Positions 26,003 to 35,708 of a stretch of DNA of 64,000 bases are shown piece after piece. The stretch is from Chryseosolibacter sp964438975 (GTDB lineage: Bacteria; Bacteroidota; Bacteroidia; Cytophagales; Cyclobacteriaceae), in assembly GCA_964438975.1 (NCBI GenBank), contig CAYTMU010000004.1, forward strand, positions 62,001-126,000, given 5' to 3'. Below the pieces are notes generated by a model. The model did not search any database and was not told the origin of the DNA. It saw nothing but the letters and a program-made list of their open reading frames with translations. A program made the position numbers and the translations under genes. The stretch's first letter is position 1, and every line of letters starts with the position of its first letter.

Positions 26003-28360
26003 ATGCTCAGGAATTTATTTGTATTCGCGCTACTTCTCTTGACCTACGCTGCGTCTTCGCAGGTTCCGGATAAGGTCACTCTTAATGGATACGTCAGAGA
26101 CGCTGCCAATGGTGAAGAACTTCTCGGTGTAACGATTTACGTCCCGGCATTGAAGGCCGGCACCATTACAAACGACTATGGTTTTTATGCGCTTACGGTG
26201 CCACAAGGAACCTATGAGATCCAGGTTACCTACCTGGGATATAGACAGGTGGTGCAGACGTTGGATCTTCAGTCAAACACGGAGTTGAACCTGAACATGG
26301 AAACCGATGCACAGGTCATGCAGGAGATCGTTATCGCAGAGCGACCACTTGACGAGAATGTGATCTCCGTACAGATGAGCAAGAATACGATCAATATGAA
26401 TCAGGTACGTAAGCTACCGGCCCTGTTTGGTGAGATAGACATTATCAAGAATATTCAGATGATGCCTGGTGTGATCAACGCAGGAGAGGGTACCTCTTCA
26501 TTTTTCGTCCGCGGTGGCAGTGCAGATCAGAACCTGTTGCTGATTGACGAGGCGCCGGTCTATGACCCTTCACATTTGTTCGGCTTGTTTTCTGTGTTCA
26601 ATGCAGATGTTATAAAAGACTCCGAGCTTTATAAAGGCGGTATCCCCGCCCGTTTCGGTGGCAGGCTTTCTTCTATACTGGAAGTGCGAACGAAAGACGG
26701 GAATAACCGGGAGTTGGATGTGACAGGTGGCATCGGTTCGCTGGCGAGCAGGATCGCTGTGGAAGGTCCCATTGTTCGTGAGAAGAGTTCTTTCATCGTG
26801 TCGGCGCGGCGTTCGTACGTCGATGCTTTTCTGCGGATGGCAAACGAATCAAATCTCGTTCATTTCTATGATGTCAATGCCAAAGTCAATTGGCGAGCCA
26901 ATAACCGGAACCGATTCTTCGCAGCGTTCTACACGGGCCGGGACGTATTCAGTTTCGATGATACTTTCGGTTTCGGATGGGGTAACATGACGGGAACATT
27001 CCGCTGGAACCACCTCTTCAACGACCGGTTGTTTTCGAATACGTCTCTTATCGTCAGCAACTTTGGTTACAAAATGGAGTTCGAAGACGCCGTGGAAGGG
27101 TTTCAGTGGGTCTCGAACTTACAGGAATACAGCCTCAAAAACGACCTCTCATATTCTCTTGACACGCGCAATGAGATTGCCTTTGGCTATCACCTGACAG
27201 GTCGCCGGTTCGCGCCGGGACGAATGTCGCCGATCGGTTCCGGATCGATCTTTCAAACCGTGGATCTGGAACACATGCACGCACTGGATCATGGCTTGTA
27301 TGTCAGTAATTTGCATAACCTGACGGATCGCGTAACGCTGGATTACGGTGTCCGACTTTCGATCTTTCAGAATATCGGACCCGGGAAGGTCTTCCTGTAC
27401 GAAGACCCGCAAGACAACATCGATATTGTCCGTACCGACACAGTGCATTATGACAACTGGGAATCGATCAAGACGTTTGTGAATCTCGAGCCCCGCTTTG
27501 CGCTGCGCTACATGCTCGCGAAGGGGCAATCACTGAAGCTTTCGTATAACAGGATGGTGCAGAATACCCATCTCATTTCCGCAGCTACTGCGCCCGTTCC
27601 CTTCAATACGTGGACGCCCAGCAACTTCTATCTGGAACCTCAGGTCGCGGACCAGGTGGCGGCAGGTTACTTTCGCAATTTCCGCGACAACGAATACGAG
27701 TTTTCCGCCGAAGTGTATTACAAGGATATCCGCAATGTGACCGACTTCGCAGACAACGCCGAGTTGTTCTTCAACCACGATCTGTCGACTGAGTTCCGGC
27801 AAGGTGCGTCCTGGGCGTATGGTGCTGAGTTCTTTCTCGTCAAAACTCAGGGGCGCGTCACAGGGTCTGCCAGTTACACCTGGTCGAAGGCGATGCGAAA
27901 GATCGATGGTGTCAACCTCGGGAAGGAGTTTCGTGCAAACCACGATCGCCGGCATGTCGTCAATCTTCAGGCTGCCTATGACCTGAATGACAAATGGGTA
28001 TTCGGGGGGACATTTACATTCAGTACCGGTCGTCCGACTACGTCACCGGCCGGACGGTATGAGTACGGAAATTATTATCCCGATGTACTCACCGAACGCA
28101 ACGCGTATTTGTTGCCGGCATTCCATCGCCTGGACGTGTCGATAACTCTCAACCCACGCAAGAACGCTCAACGAAACTGGAAGGGACAATGGGTCTTCTC
28201 TGTGTACAACGTGTACAACCGTAAGAATCCATTCACGGTGTATACGCGTTCGATCCAGGATGAGGATGGTAAAGTATTAGGTGATGGCTCGCAGAAAGAA
28301 GCTCGCATGATCTACCTGTTCCCGATCCTTCCATCCGTAACTTATAATTTCAAATTCTGA
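26003..28360 (+). CDS. TonB-dependent receptor with carboxypeptidase-regulatory-like domain
   Basis: I chose the ATG at 26003 (785 residues) because it precedes a signal peptide (MLRNLFVFALLLLTYAASSQ); a TTG start at 25979 would add eight residues. After the signal is a carboxypeptidase-regulatory-like domain (about residues 25-105, VTLNGYVRDAANGEELLGVTIYV...). The plug follows (IKNIQMMPGVINAGEGTSSFFVRGGSADQNLLLIDEAPVYDP), then a 22-strand-type barrel ending in an aromatic C-terminus (SVTYNFKF). It imports an unknown substrate across the outer membrane using TonB energy. It forms a pair with the DUF4249 lipoprotein 7 bp downstream, an arrangement repeated in Bacteroidota. Confidence 0.92.
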   Translation: MLRNLFVFALLLLTYAASSQVPDKVTLNGYVRDAANGEELLGVTIYVPALKAGTITNDYGFYALTVPQGTYEIQVTYLGYRQVVQTLDLQSNTELNLNMETDAQVMQEIVIAERPLDENVISVQMSKNTINMNQVRKLPALFGEIDIIKNIQMMPGVINAGEGTSSFFVRGGSADQNLLLIDEAPVYDPSHLFGLFSVFNADVIKDSELYKGGIPARFGGRLSSILEVRTKDGNNRELDVTGGIGSLASRIAVEGPIVREKSSFIVSARRSYVDAFLRMANESNLVHFYDVNAKVNWRANNRNRFFAAFYTGRDVFSFDDTFGFGWGNMTGTFRWNHLFNDRLFSNTSLIVSNFGYKMEFEDAVEGFQWVSNLQEYSLKNDLSYSLDTRNEIAFGYHLTGRRFAPGRMSPIGSGSIFQTVDLEHMHALDHGLYVSNLHNLTDRVTLDYGVRLSIFQNIGPGKVFLYEDPQDNIDIVRTDTVHYDNWESIKTFVNLEPRFALRYMLAKGQSLKLSYNRMVQNTHLISAATAPVPFNTWTPSNFYLEPQVADQVAAGYFRNFRDNEYEFSAEVYYKDIRNVTDFADNAELFFNHDLSTEFRQGASWAYGAEFFLVKTQGRVTGSASYTWSKAMRKIDGVNLGKEFRANHDRRHVVNLQAAYDLNDKWVFGGTFTFSTGRPTTSPAGRYEYGNYYPDVLTERNAYLLPAFHRLDVSITLNPRKNAQRNWKGQWVFSVYNVYNRKNPFTVYTRSIQDEDGKVLGDGSQKEARMIYLFPILPSVTYNFKF

Positions 28361-28367
28361 CGCAGTC

Positions 28368-29216
28368 ATGATGAAAATATCCATCAATCTTTCCATCGCT
28401 TTTGTTCTTGCCACCGGGCTACTGATCTCCTGCGAGGAGACGGTTCAACTAGATGTCAAGCAAGTCCCGCCGAAGATCGTCATTGAAGGACAAGTGACTA
28501 ACAAGGCAGGGTATCAATATGTAAAAGTCACGCGGACTAGTCCGTTTTATGTTCCGGGGAAGACCCCTCGCGTGACGGACGGTGTGGTTTCGATAACAGA
28601 CGACCTCGGGGCTAGCTATGTATTTGTTCACAACCCGGGAAATCATCCCGATTCGGCCGGGTTCTACCTTCCTGAGGAAAACTTTGTCGGTGAGATCGGA
28701 AGAGAATACACCCTTCACGTTACAGCTGACGACGAACTATATGAGGCCGTCGACCAGATGTATCGGGTGACATCAATCGATTCGATCCGGTTCCAGGTAA
28801 ATGACGATGAACAAGCCGACCCTCGGGAAGCGGGAAAGTTCTATGAGTTGCTGATGTATGCAAAGGAGCCGCAGGACGAGAAAAACTACTACTTGTTCAA
28901 ATATTTTCGGAATGACTCCATTATTGTATACTACCCAAACGACATCTATTACAGCAACGACGATCTGATCGGTGAGAACATAGATGGGATTACGTCGCCG
29001 GTTTACTATGGCCTCAACGATCGCGCTCGTCTTGAAGTTCACAGTCTGAGTCGTCGCGCATATGTATTTTACAACGACTTGTATTCGGTACTCAATAACG
29101 ACGGCGGTGGGATGTTCGGTCCCATTCCTGCTTCTCCTCGCAATAATATCACAGGGGGTGCCATGGGATTCTTCCAGGTCAGCGCAGTAAGTGAGGCCGG
29201 GATGCTCGTTGAATAG
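28368..29216 (+). CDS. DUF4249-family lipoprotein
   Basis: This 282-residue protein has a signal peptide with a lipobox (ATGLLISC, Cys near residue 22) and the DUF4249 N-terminal pattern (CEETVQLDVKQVPPKIVIEGQVTNKAGYQYVKVTRTSPFY...PRVTDGVVSITDD). DUF4249 proteins are probably surface lipoproteins that cap or assist the TonB receptor encoded just upstream, comparable to the SusD partner of SusC. The substrate is unknown. ATG codons at 28368 and 28371 are both possible starts. It runs 7 bp behind the receptor gene, so the two should be one transcript. Confidence 0.9.
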   Translation: MMKISINLSIAFVLATGLLISCEETVQLDVKQVPPKIVIEGQVTNKAGYQYVKVTRTSPFYVPGKTPRVTDGVVSITDDLGASYVFVHNPGNHPDSAGFYLPEENFVGEIGREYTLHVTADDELYEAVDQMYRVTSIDSIRFQVNDDEQADPREAGKFYELLMYAKEPQDEKNYYLFKYFRNDSIIVYYPNDIYYSNDDLIGENIDGITSPVYYGLNDRARLEVHSLSRRAYVFYNDLYSVLNNDGGGMFGPIPASPRNNITGGAMGFFQVSAVSEAGMLVE

Positions 29217-29319
29217 AGAACTTCTTTGGGAAATTCCCGGATTCATGCGAATTCCTCTATTTTAGGGGGTGGATGGATCCGGGAACACACTCCGGGTTTT
29301 TTCGACAAAATCCGGCAGC

Positions 29320-32253
29320 ATGAGCAAACGATCCCTTTTCGCCCTGGTTTTCATTCTGGTCATTCCTGCACAGGCGCAATCGGTACTTGAGAATAATCCT
29401 CCTTCGGTCAAGTGGAGCCAGGTGATGACACCGAACTTCCGGGTACTGTACAGCGCGGGATTTGAAGATCAGGCGCAGCGCGTTGCAAACTCACTTGAAC
29501 GCGTGCGAGAGACGGGAGCCAAATCACTTGGCTCGACACCGAGGCGAATGACTTTTATATTGCAGAACCAGTCTGCCGTTTCGAACGGCTTCGTGTCTAT
29601 CTTGCCCAGAAGGTCAGAGTTCTACGGGATGCCGACGCAGGACTACAACTTCGCCGGGACCAACGATTGGCTGGACATGCTGACCGTTCATGAGTATCGG
29701 CATGTCGTACAATACAAGCATGCGACCCGTGGATTTAACAAGGCGATCTACTACTTGTTTGGATCGATATCTCTTGCAGGAATGTCGCAGGCAGCCGCTC
29801 CCCCCTGGTTTTGGGAAGGTGATGCCGTTGTAACAGAGACCGCCCTCACGCCGAGCGGAAGAGGGAAGATCCCGAATTTCTCGCTCCTTATGAAAACAAA
29901 TCTCCTGGAGGGCAGGAGATTTAATTATCACAAGTTAGTACTTGGCTCATACCGCCATAACATTCCCGATGAGTACCGGTTTGGCTATCACATGGTCAGT
30001 TATCTGCGGCGCAGGACCAACGATCCCGCTATATGGGGAAAAGTCACTGCGCGGTCGTGGAATGTCCCCTTTATTCCATTTGCGTTTTCCAATGCGATCA
30101 AAAAAGAGGCCGGGTTATATGTGACGGATCTTTATGCCGAGATGGCTGATCAGCTGACTGCCGAGTGGCGCCAGCAGCTCGAAGATATTGAACTGACACC
30201 TTTCGTTCGCGTAAATCGTCGCCGGACTCGCGCCTACACAGATTACATGTATCCTCAGGCTCTTGCTGACGGAAATGTGCTGGCTATGAAGAGAGGTATC
30301 GGCGACATACAACAGTTTGTGCTGCTGAAGGGTGGCGAGGAAAAAATATTCACGCCGGGCATTGTAAATAATACCGGAATGCTGTCAGCCGAAGGTGATA
30401 TCGTAGTGTGGAATGAGTACGGCTTCGATCCGCGTTGGCGTGTTCTCAATTACTCACAAGTCAAAGCGTTCAATTTGTCGACGCGAAAGAAAAAACGGAT
30501 CGGACCCCGGCACGCGCGCTATGCGAGCGCCGCCGTCACGCGGAAAGGAGACAAAGTCGTAACCGTGGAAACCGACACCCGCTACCATACGCGCGTCGTT
30601 GTGCTGCGGACGGCGGATGGTAGCGTGATCCGCAAATACGACAATGAACGCAATGATTTCTATTCCATGCCGCGCTGGTCGGATAATGGCTTGACGATAG
30701 CGGTGGTCAAGACCGTGGACGGGCAGAAAACCATCTCACTCATTGACGCGGAGTCCGGCTCTTTTCGCGATGTGTTGCCACTATCGGAGGAGAACGTGGG
30801 TTATCCGGTTTTACATGGCGATTACTTGTTGTTTAACTCTCCCGTCAGCGGAATTGATAATATCTACGCCGTGGACCTGCGTAATCTTCAGCGGTTTCAG
30901 GTGACCAGCAGCCGGCTTGGTGCCTATAATCCGTCCGTGTCGGAAGACGGTGCAACGATGTACTACAACGACCAGTCGAAAGACGGGATGGATGTCGTCA
31001 GTGTCTCGTTCGATCCGTCGGCGTGGAAACCGCATGTCGCGGAGAGGAGACCCGCCCCGCATTATCAGCATCTCGTACAACAGGAGAGCGATCCCGACGT
31101 TTTCGGCGACGTGCCTGATACCCGATACCCGCAAGCACCGTACCGAAAGGCGAGCGGCATTATCAATCCTTATAACTGGGGGTTTGCCGTAGAGAACGAT
31201 CTGACACGTGCAAGCATCGGGCTGATCTCACGGGACATCCTCAGTACAACGACGTTGAACCTCGGGTATCATTTTGATCTTCAGGAGCGCACAGGAGCGC
31301 TTAGAGGTCAGGTTAGTTATCAGGGATGGTACCCCATCATTGATGTTTCAGCTTCGTATGCGACGCGCTCCGTGAATGAAGGATCTGCACGGTTTTATGA
31401 TACACTTGCGAATCCTGTAACATCCGAGTTGAAAGATGTTGTCTTTAAGTGGAAGGAGAAGAACGTACAGGCCGGCGTTCGTCTGCCGTTGCTCACGACG
31501 TCATCAAAGTACCATGGAAGTGTCGTGGTCGGGAACGCTATCGGCTTGACGCAGGTGTCCGGCTTCACGAACAGTATCGATGGCGGAGGACGCTTCATTC
31601 CGTCAGGGGATAAAGGATTATACCCCTTCTTCGACTATGTTGGGAACGGGCAGATCGTGTACAACCACTTCAGCGCGTCTGCCTTCCGTTTGCTGAAGCA
31701 AAGTCATCGTGACATCAACAGCCGGTGGGGGCAGTTACTGGAAGTGAATTATTTCGATACACCGTTTGGCGGAGACCTTCGCGGCCAGTTGATTGCTGCC
31801 TTTGGCCAGCTGTATTTCCCCGGCCTTGCCAGGCATCACTCGCTATGGGGATACGGGGCGTATCAGCATACCCGGTTTGAACTCGCGGCCGATAACTACA
31901 CCTTTCGAAATCGGATTCCAGTGCCCCGGGGTCATTCCGTATCAAGGTTTGAGGATTTTTACACCTTGTCCGCCAACTATACCTTGCCGTTGTGGTACCC
32001 TGATATTGCGCTGGGTCCTTTGCTGAACATTCAGCGATTGCGCGCGAATGTGTTCTTTGACTATGGCTATGGCCAAGGTCCCGACTTCTTTTTTCAGACC
32101 GGCTACGACTATGTGTCGGTCGGGGCGGAGGCGCGTTTGGATATGAACATCATGCGGTTTTTTCCTCAGTTCGATGTTGGCGTACGGTTTTCGAAGGGTC
32201 TGAGGCCAGCCTTGACGGAGTTTGAGATACTGATCGGCACCTTTCATTTTTGA
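29320..32253 (+). CDS. Outer-membrane protein: predicted HEXXH peptidase, propeller and barrel
   Basis: I chose the ATG at 29320 (977 residues), giving the signal peptide MSKRSLFALVFILVIPAQAQ; a longer frame starts at 29269. Residues about 20-280 resemble a gluzincin-type peptidase: VHEYRHVVQ gives the HEXXH motif (His124, Glu125, His128), and WFWEGDAVVTE supplies a possible third ligand at Glu166. Residues about 290-600 are TolB-like propeller repeats (DADGNV.. and SEDGATMYYNDQSKDGMDVVSV). The last third is a BamA-like barrel ending FEILIGTFHF. So a predicted metalloprotease would be held on the outer membrane. The catalytic role is inferred from the motif only. No obvious co-transcribed partner is seen. 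Confidence 0.8.
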   Translation: MSKRSLFALVFILVIPAQAQSVLENNPPSVKWSQVMTPNFRVLYSAGFEDQAQRVANSLERVRETGAKSLGSTPRRMTFILQNQSAVSNGFVSILPRRSEFYGMPTQDYNFAGTNDWLDMLTVHEYRHVVQYKHATRGFNKAIYYLFGSISLAGMSQAAAPPWFWEGDAVVTETALTPSGRGKIPNFSLLMKTNLLEGRRFNYHKLVLGSYRHNIPDEYRFGYHMVSYLRRRTNDPAIWGKVTARSWNVPFIPFAFSNAIKKEAGLYVTDLYAEMADQLTAEWRQQLEDIELTPFVRVNRRRTRAYTDYMYPQALADGNVLAMKRGIGDIQQFVLLKGGEEKIFTPGIVNNTGMLSAEGDIVVWNEYGFDPRWRVLNYSQVKAFNLSTRKKKRIGPRHARYASAAVTRKGDKVVTVETDTRYHTRVVVLRTADGSVIRKYDNERNDFYSMPRWSDNGLTIAVVKTVDGQKTISLIDAESGSFRDVLPLSEENVGYPVLHGDYLLFNSPVSGIDNIYAVDLRNLQRFQVTSSRLGAYNPSVSEDGATMYYNDQSKDGMDVVSVSFDPSAWKPHVAERRPAPHYQHLVQQESDPDVFGDVPDTRYPQAPYRKASGIINPYNWGFAVENDLTRASIGLISRDILSTTTLNLGYHFDLQERTGALRGQVSYQGWYPIIDVSASYATRSVNEGSARFYDTLANPVTSELKDVVFKWKEKNVQAGVRLPLLTTSSKYHGSVVVGNAIGLTQVSGFTNSIDGGGRFIPSGDKGLYPFFDYVGNGQIVYNHFSASAFRLLKQSHRDINSRWGQLLEVNYFDTPFGGDLRGQLIAAFGQLYFPGLARHHSLWGYGAYQHTRFELAADNYTFRNRIPVPRGHSVSRFEDFYTLSANYTLPLWYPDIALGPLLNIQRLRANVFFDYGYGQGPDFFFQTGYDYVSVGAEARLDMNIMRFFPQFDVGVRFSKGLRPALTEFEILIGTFHF

Positions 32254-32278
32254 AATCCACTGGGTGCTCAAAAATCCC

Positions 32279-32308
32279 TTGAAAATCCCTTTGAATAGCC
32301 TATTTTTG
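32279..32308 (+). promoter_or_regulatory. Bacteroidota-type promoter for pdhC
   Basis: TTG (32279-32281) and TATTTTTG (32301-32308) are separated by exactly 19 bases, the preferred spacing. The -7 element lies 41 bases before the pdhC ATG. Confidence 0.6.
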
Positions 32309-32349
32309 GAGGCTTATTCCGGGAAAATTATTTAACCTCAATTTTAAAA

Positions 32350-33999
32350 ATGGCAGAAATCGTTAGAATGCCGAAGATGAGCGACACCATGACAGAAGGT
32401 GTGATCGCCAAATGGCATAAGAAAGTAGGGGATACCGTGAAGTCAGGGGAACTGATGGCTGAAATAGAGACGGATAAGGCGACCATGGATTATGAGTCGT
32501 TCAATTCCGGGACGGTGCTCTATCTCGGAGCCGGCGAAGGTGAAGCTATCCAGGTTAACGATGTTCTGGCCATTGTCGGAAACAAAGGCGAAGACTACAA
32601 GGCGTTGCTGGCCGAGGCTGGAAAAGGTGAGGAATCGGAGGGCAAGGCTGAAAAGTCGGCACCAGCTCCTGCGGAAGAAGCAAGCCGGAAACCTGCCGAG
32701 ACGGCTACTGCTGTAGACACGTCAAATATCAAGGCGGAAGTTGTGCTGATGCCAAAGATGAGCGACACGATGACGGAAGGCGTGATCGCCGCGTGGCATA
32801 AGAAGGTGGGTGACAGTGTGAAGTCGGGCGACTTGCTCGCGGAAGTGGAAACAGACAAAGCCACGATGGAGTACGAATCGTACAACAACGGGACCCTTCT
32901 TTACATTGGGGCGGATGCTGGAAAGGCGATCGCTGTGAACGGTGTTCTGGCGATCATCGGTGAGAAGGATGCGGATTGGAAGACCCTGTTGAAGGCGCAT
33001 GAAGCCAAAGAACAGGGAGGAAGCGAACAACCCGAGACGGCTTCTGCGGCGGCTCCAAAGACGACTGCTGCGCCGTCGGAGAAAGAGGAGACGAAAGCCG
33101 ATCATAGTTCGAATGGCAGAGTAAAAGCGTCGCCGCTGGCGAAGAAGCTGGCGAAAGACAGAGGATTGGATATCAGCCAGATCCCGGGCACGGGAGATCA
33201 TGGAAGGATAACGAAACGGGATGTCGAGAACTTCAAGCCTTCGGCTCAGCCAGCAGCTGCGAAGACAGGAGATGGCAAGGCCGCGGCGCCGGTTGTCTTG
33301 CCCAAGGTTGTGGGAGAGGAAAGCTTTGAAGAAGTCGCCGTTTCACAGATGCGTAAAGCCATCGCCCGTCGTCTCGGTGAAAGCAAATTCACGGCTCCCC
33401 ATTTCTATCTGACGATGGAAATCAATATGGATAAGGCAGTTGAAGCACGGAAGAGCATCAACGAGATGAGTCCGATCAAGATATCGTTCAATGATATTGT
33501 AATCAAAGCAGTAGCGGGTGCGTTGCGGCAGCATCCCGATGTCAACGTTTCGTGGCTGGGTGATAAGATCCGCAAGAACCATCATATTCACGTCGGGGTG
33601 GCAGTCGCCGTCAAGGAAGGGTTGCTCGTCCCGGTTGTCCGGTTTGCCGACAATAAGTCACTCTCACACATCGCGGCAGAGGTTAAAGACCTCGCGCAGA
33701 AGGCACACGACAAGAAGCTTCAACCATCGGATTGGGAGGGAAGCACATTTACCGTATCCAATCTCGGCATGTTTGGCATCGAGGAGTTTACGGCGATCAT
33801 CAATCCTCCGGATGCGTGTATACTGGCCGTGGGAGGAATCAAGGAAACGCCTGTTGTAAAAGACGGTCAGATCGTTCCGGGGAATGTGATGAAGGTGACG
33901 CTCTCGTGTGATCACCGTGCCGTCGACGGTGCCGTTGGCTCAGCGTTCCTGAAGACATTGAAGGGCCTTCTGGAAGATCCGGTCAGGATACTGATCTGA
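32350..33999 (+). CDS. pdhC: Pyruvate dehydrogenase E2, dihydrolipoyl acetyltransferase with two lipoyl domains
   Basis: This 549-residue E2 subunit moves acetyl groups from lipoamide to CoA in the cytosolic pyruvate dehydrogenase complex. It has two lipoyl domains with lipoylation sites Lys43 and Lys170, both in ETDKATM. A Pro/Ala/Lys-rich linker leads to the E1/E3-binding domain (about residues 258-295, VKASPLAKKLAKDRGLDISQIPGTG). The catalytic domain ends with SCDHRAVDG, carrying the acyl-transfer pair His522 and Asp526. A branched-chain or oxoglutarate E2 is less likely because two lipoyl domains and the KMSDTMTEG pattern fit PDH in this phylum. No E1 or E3 gene is adjacent. Confidence 0.92.
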   Translation: MAEIVRMPKMSDTMTEGVIAKWHKKVGDTVKSGELMAEIETDKATMDYESFNSGTVLYLGAGEGEAIQVNDVLAIVGNKGEDYKALLAEAGKGEESEGKAEKSAPAPAEEASRKPAETATAVDTSNIKAEVVLMPKMSDTMTEGVIAAWHKKVGDSVKSGDLLAEVETDKATMEYESYNNGTLLYIGADAGKAIAVNGVLAIIGEKDADWKTLLKAHEAKEQGGSEQPETASAAAPKTTAAPSEKEETKADHSSNGRVKASPLAKKLAKDRGLDISQIPGTGDHGRITKRDVENFKPSAQPAAAKTGDGKAAAPVVLPKVVGEESFEEVAVSQMRKAIARRLGESKFTAPHFYLTMEINMDKAVEARKSINEMSPIKISFNDIVIKAVAGALRQHPDVNVSWLGDKIRKNHHIHVGVAVAVKEGLLVPVVRFADNKSLSHIAAEVKDLAQKAHDKKLQPSDWEGSTFTVSNLGMFGIEEFTAIINPPDACILAVGGIKETPVVKDGQIVPGNVMKVTLSCDHRAVDGAVGSAFLKTLKGLLEDPVRILI

Positions 34000-34051
34000 T
34001 TCCTGGCCGTTATAACGGTCAGCGTTGCGTTGATTTCAAATCACTTTTTCC

Positions 34052-34588
34052 ATGGAGAAAATTCATTCAACTACCATTATCGCGGTCATGCATAATGGCG
34101 AAGCGGCGATCGGCGGCGATGGTCAGGCGACCATGGGCAACTACGTTGCAAAGAGCAACGTCAGAAAGATCCGAAAACTGCACGAGGGCACCGTCCTCGC
34201 AGGCTTTGCAGGTTCGACAGCCGATGCCTTTACGCTTATTGAGCGGTTTGAGGAGAAGCTCAATGGCTACGGCGGGAACATGAAGCGGGCCGCCATCGAG
34301 CTCGCGAAAGACTGGCGCATGGATCGCTTCCTCAGGAGGCTGGAAGCCATGCTTATTACGATGAACAAAAACGAACTGCTCGTCTTGTCCGGCACCGGTG
34401 ATGTGCTGGAGCCCGACAATCAGGTCGCGGCTATAGGCTCAGGTGCGATGTACGCGCAGGCAGCAGCGCTGGCATTGAAGAAACATGCTCCCCATCTATC
34501 GGCAGAGGCGATCGTTAGCGAGAGCCTTCATATCGCGGCTGACATTTGCATATATACTAACCACAACGTGGTAGTTGAGAAATTGTAG
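34052..34588 (+). CDS. hslV: ATP-dependent protease proteolytic subunit HslV
   Basis: This 178-residue protein is HslV, the dodecameric peptidase partner of HslU in the cytosolic HslUV protease. After a six-residue propeptide (MEKIHS), the first Thr of TTIIAVMHNG (Thr7) should become the N-terminal nucleophile. GGDGQATMGN, the RKI...HEGTVLAGFAGSTADAFTL block and the C-terminal IAADICIYTNHN match the family, and the length is normal. hslU, usually adjacent, is not in this window. It follows pdhC by 52 bp and meets the AI-2E-family gene tail to tail, 5 bp apart. Confidence 0.95.
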   Translation: MEKIHSTTIIAVMHNGEAAIGGDGQATMGNYVAKSNVRKIRKLHEGTVLAGFAGSTADAFTLIERFEEKLNGYGGNMKRAAIELAKDWRMDRFLRRLEAMLITMNKNELLVLSGTGDVLEPDNQVAAIGSGAMYAQAAALALKKHAPHLSAEAIVSESLHIAADICIYTNHNVVVEKL

Positions 34589-34593
34589 GAACC

Positions 34594-35700
34594 TTACGCT
34601 CCTTTTTCTCGCGCCTTTCTCTTGAGTTTTCGTACCGACGGTGTTTTCTCGGTGGGATCCTGCTTCTCGTCGCGTTTATCGACGTCCCCAAGCAGTATTA
34701 CGAATGGCTTCAATCTCGTGGAGTAAGCCAGCAGGATCTTCAGGATGCCAATGGCCGGCACTGCCAGGATCATGCCTGTAATACCCAGGATTTTCCCGCC
34801 GAGAACCAGGGCGATGATCGCTGCGAGTGCATTGATACTCACCTTCGAGCCAGTGATTCGCGGCGTAATGAAGTTTCCCTCCAGGAATTGAACCACGGCA
34901 AATACAGCTACCACGCCTACTGCGTACCAGGCGCTGTCTTTTGTGATCAACGCCATCACTGCTGGCAACAAGGCACCGATGAAAATTCCAACGTATGGGA
35001 TAATTGTCAGGATACCGGATAAAAGGCCGAAGAAGATGGCATGCTTGATGCCGAGTATCAGGAGACCCGTCGTGTTGAGGATTGCTACGATCAATGTGAC
35101 CAGAAGCAGGCCGGTGATGTATCCATGCGCAACGGCCTCGACCTCCTTTTGCCACGCCATCTTACCCTCACCTTCCGGCATGATACTGGCAAAGAACATC
35201 TCGAACTTATCGCGGTAGATCAACAACAGAAACATGTATATCGGTATCTGCACGACAGTAGCCAGAGTACCACCCGTCGTCAACAGGAAAGCACCGAGGT
35301 ATACACTGACACTCTTGAGACCATCCTGTACCAGTTGCCGCAACTCGGCGGGATCAATGTTCAATCGCTCCCACATGAGACCTTTGATGTCATTGACGAA
35401 CTTGATGGCCCTTTCCTGGAGATTGGGCAGGTCGTTGACGAGACCGAAGACCTGGTCGACGAGTATCCAGAGGAACAATATGAATACAAGTGTTCCTCCC
35501 ACGACGACGAGGGATACGGCGGCGATGGTACCCATCCGGCGCTCAAGCCAGTTGACAGCGGGAAGCGAAACGACCGTCAGGAACACCGCTATTGACAGCG
35601 GAACTACGATGTCGCGACAAAGTATCACCGTGTAGATACTCAGCGCGGTGATGACCATTATCTTGAAGATGTAATCGAGTCGATTCCAGGTCTGTGGCAT
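34594..35700 (-). CDS. AI-2E-family (PerM-like) membrane transporter
   Basis: This 368-residue protein has the eight-TM pattern of the AI-2E/PerM family. An N-terminal pair of TM segments (IMVITALSIYTVILCRDIVVPLSIAVFLTVV) is followed by a long central loop (about residues 95-140). A later block (VGIFIGALLPAVMALI, then FLEGNFITPRITGSKVSINALAAIIALVLGGKILGITGMILAVPAIGIL) matches the family's conserved C-terminal half. Some members export small molecules or act as Na+/H+ antiporters; the substrate here is unknown. The start is 8 bp from the aminotransferase stop, so it is probably co-transcribed with it. Confidence 0.9.
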   Translation of the reverse strand: MPQTWNRLDYIFKIMVITALSIYTVILCRDIVVPLSIAVFLTVVSLPAVNWLERRMGTIAAVSLVVVGGTLVFILFLWILVDQVFGLVNDLPNLQERAIKFVNDIKGLMWERLNIDPAELRQLVQDGLKSVSVYLGAFLLTTGGTLATVVQIPIYMFLLLIYRDKFEMFFASIMPEGEGKMAWQKEVEAVAHGYITGLLLVTLIVAILNTTGLLILGIKHAIFFGLLSGILTIIPYVGIFIGALLPAVMALITKDSAWYAVGVVAVFAVVQFLEGNFITPRITGSKVSINALAAIIALVLGGKILGITGMILAVPAIGILKILLAYSTRLKPFVILLGDVDKRDEKQDPTEKTPSVRKLKRKAREKGA

Positions 35701-35708
35701 AAGGAAAT

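Noticed and set aside
34007..34018. Palindrome CCGTTATAACGG between pdhC and hslV
   Set aside because: It is short, lies in a 52-bp gap and has no T run or known operator form, so I give it no function.
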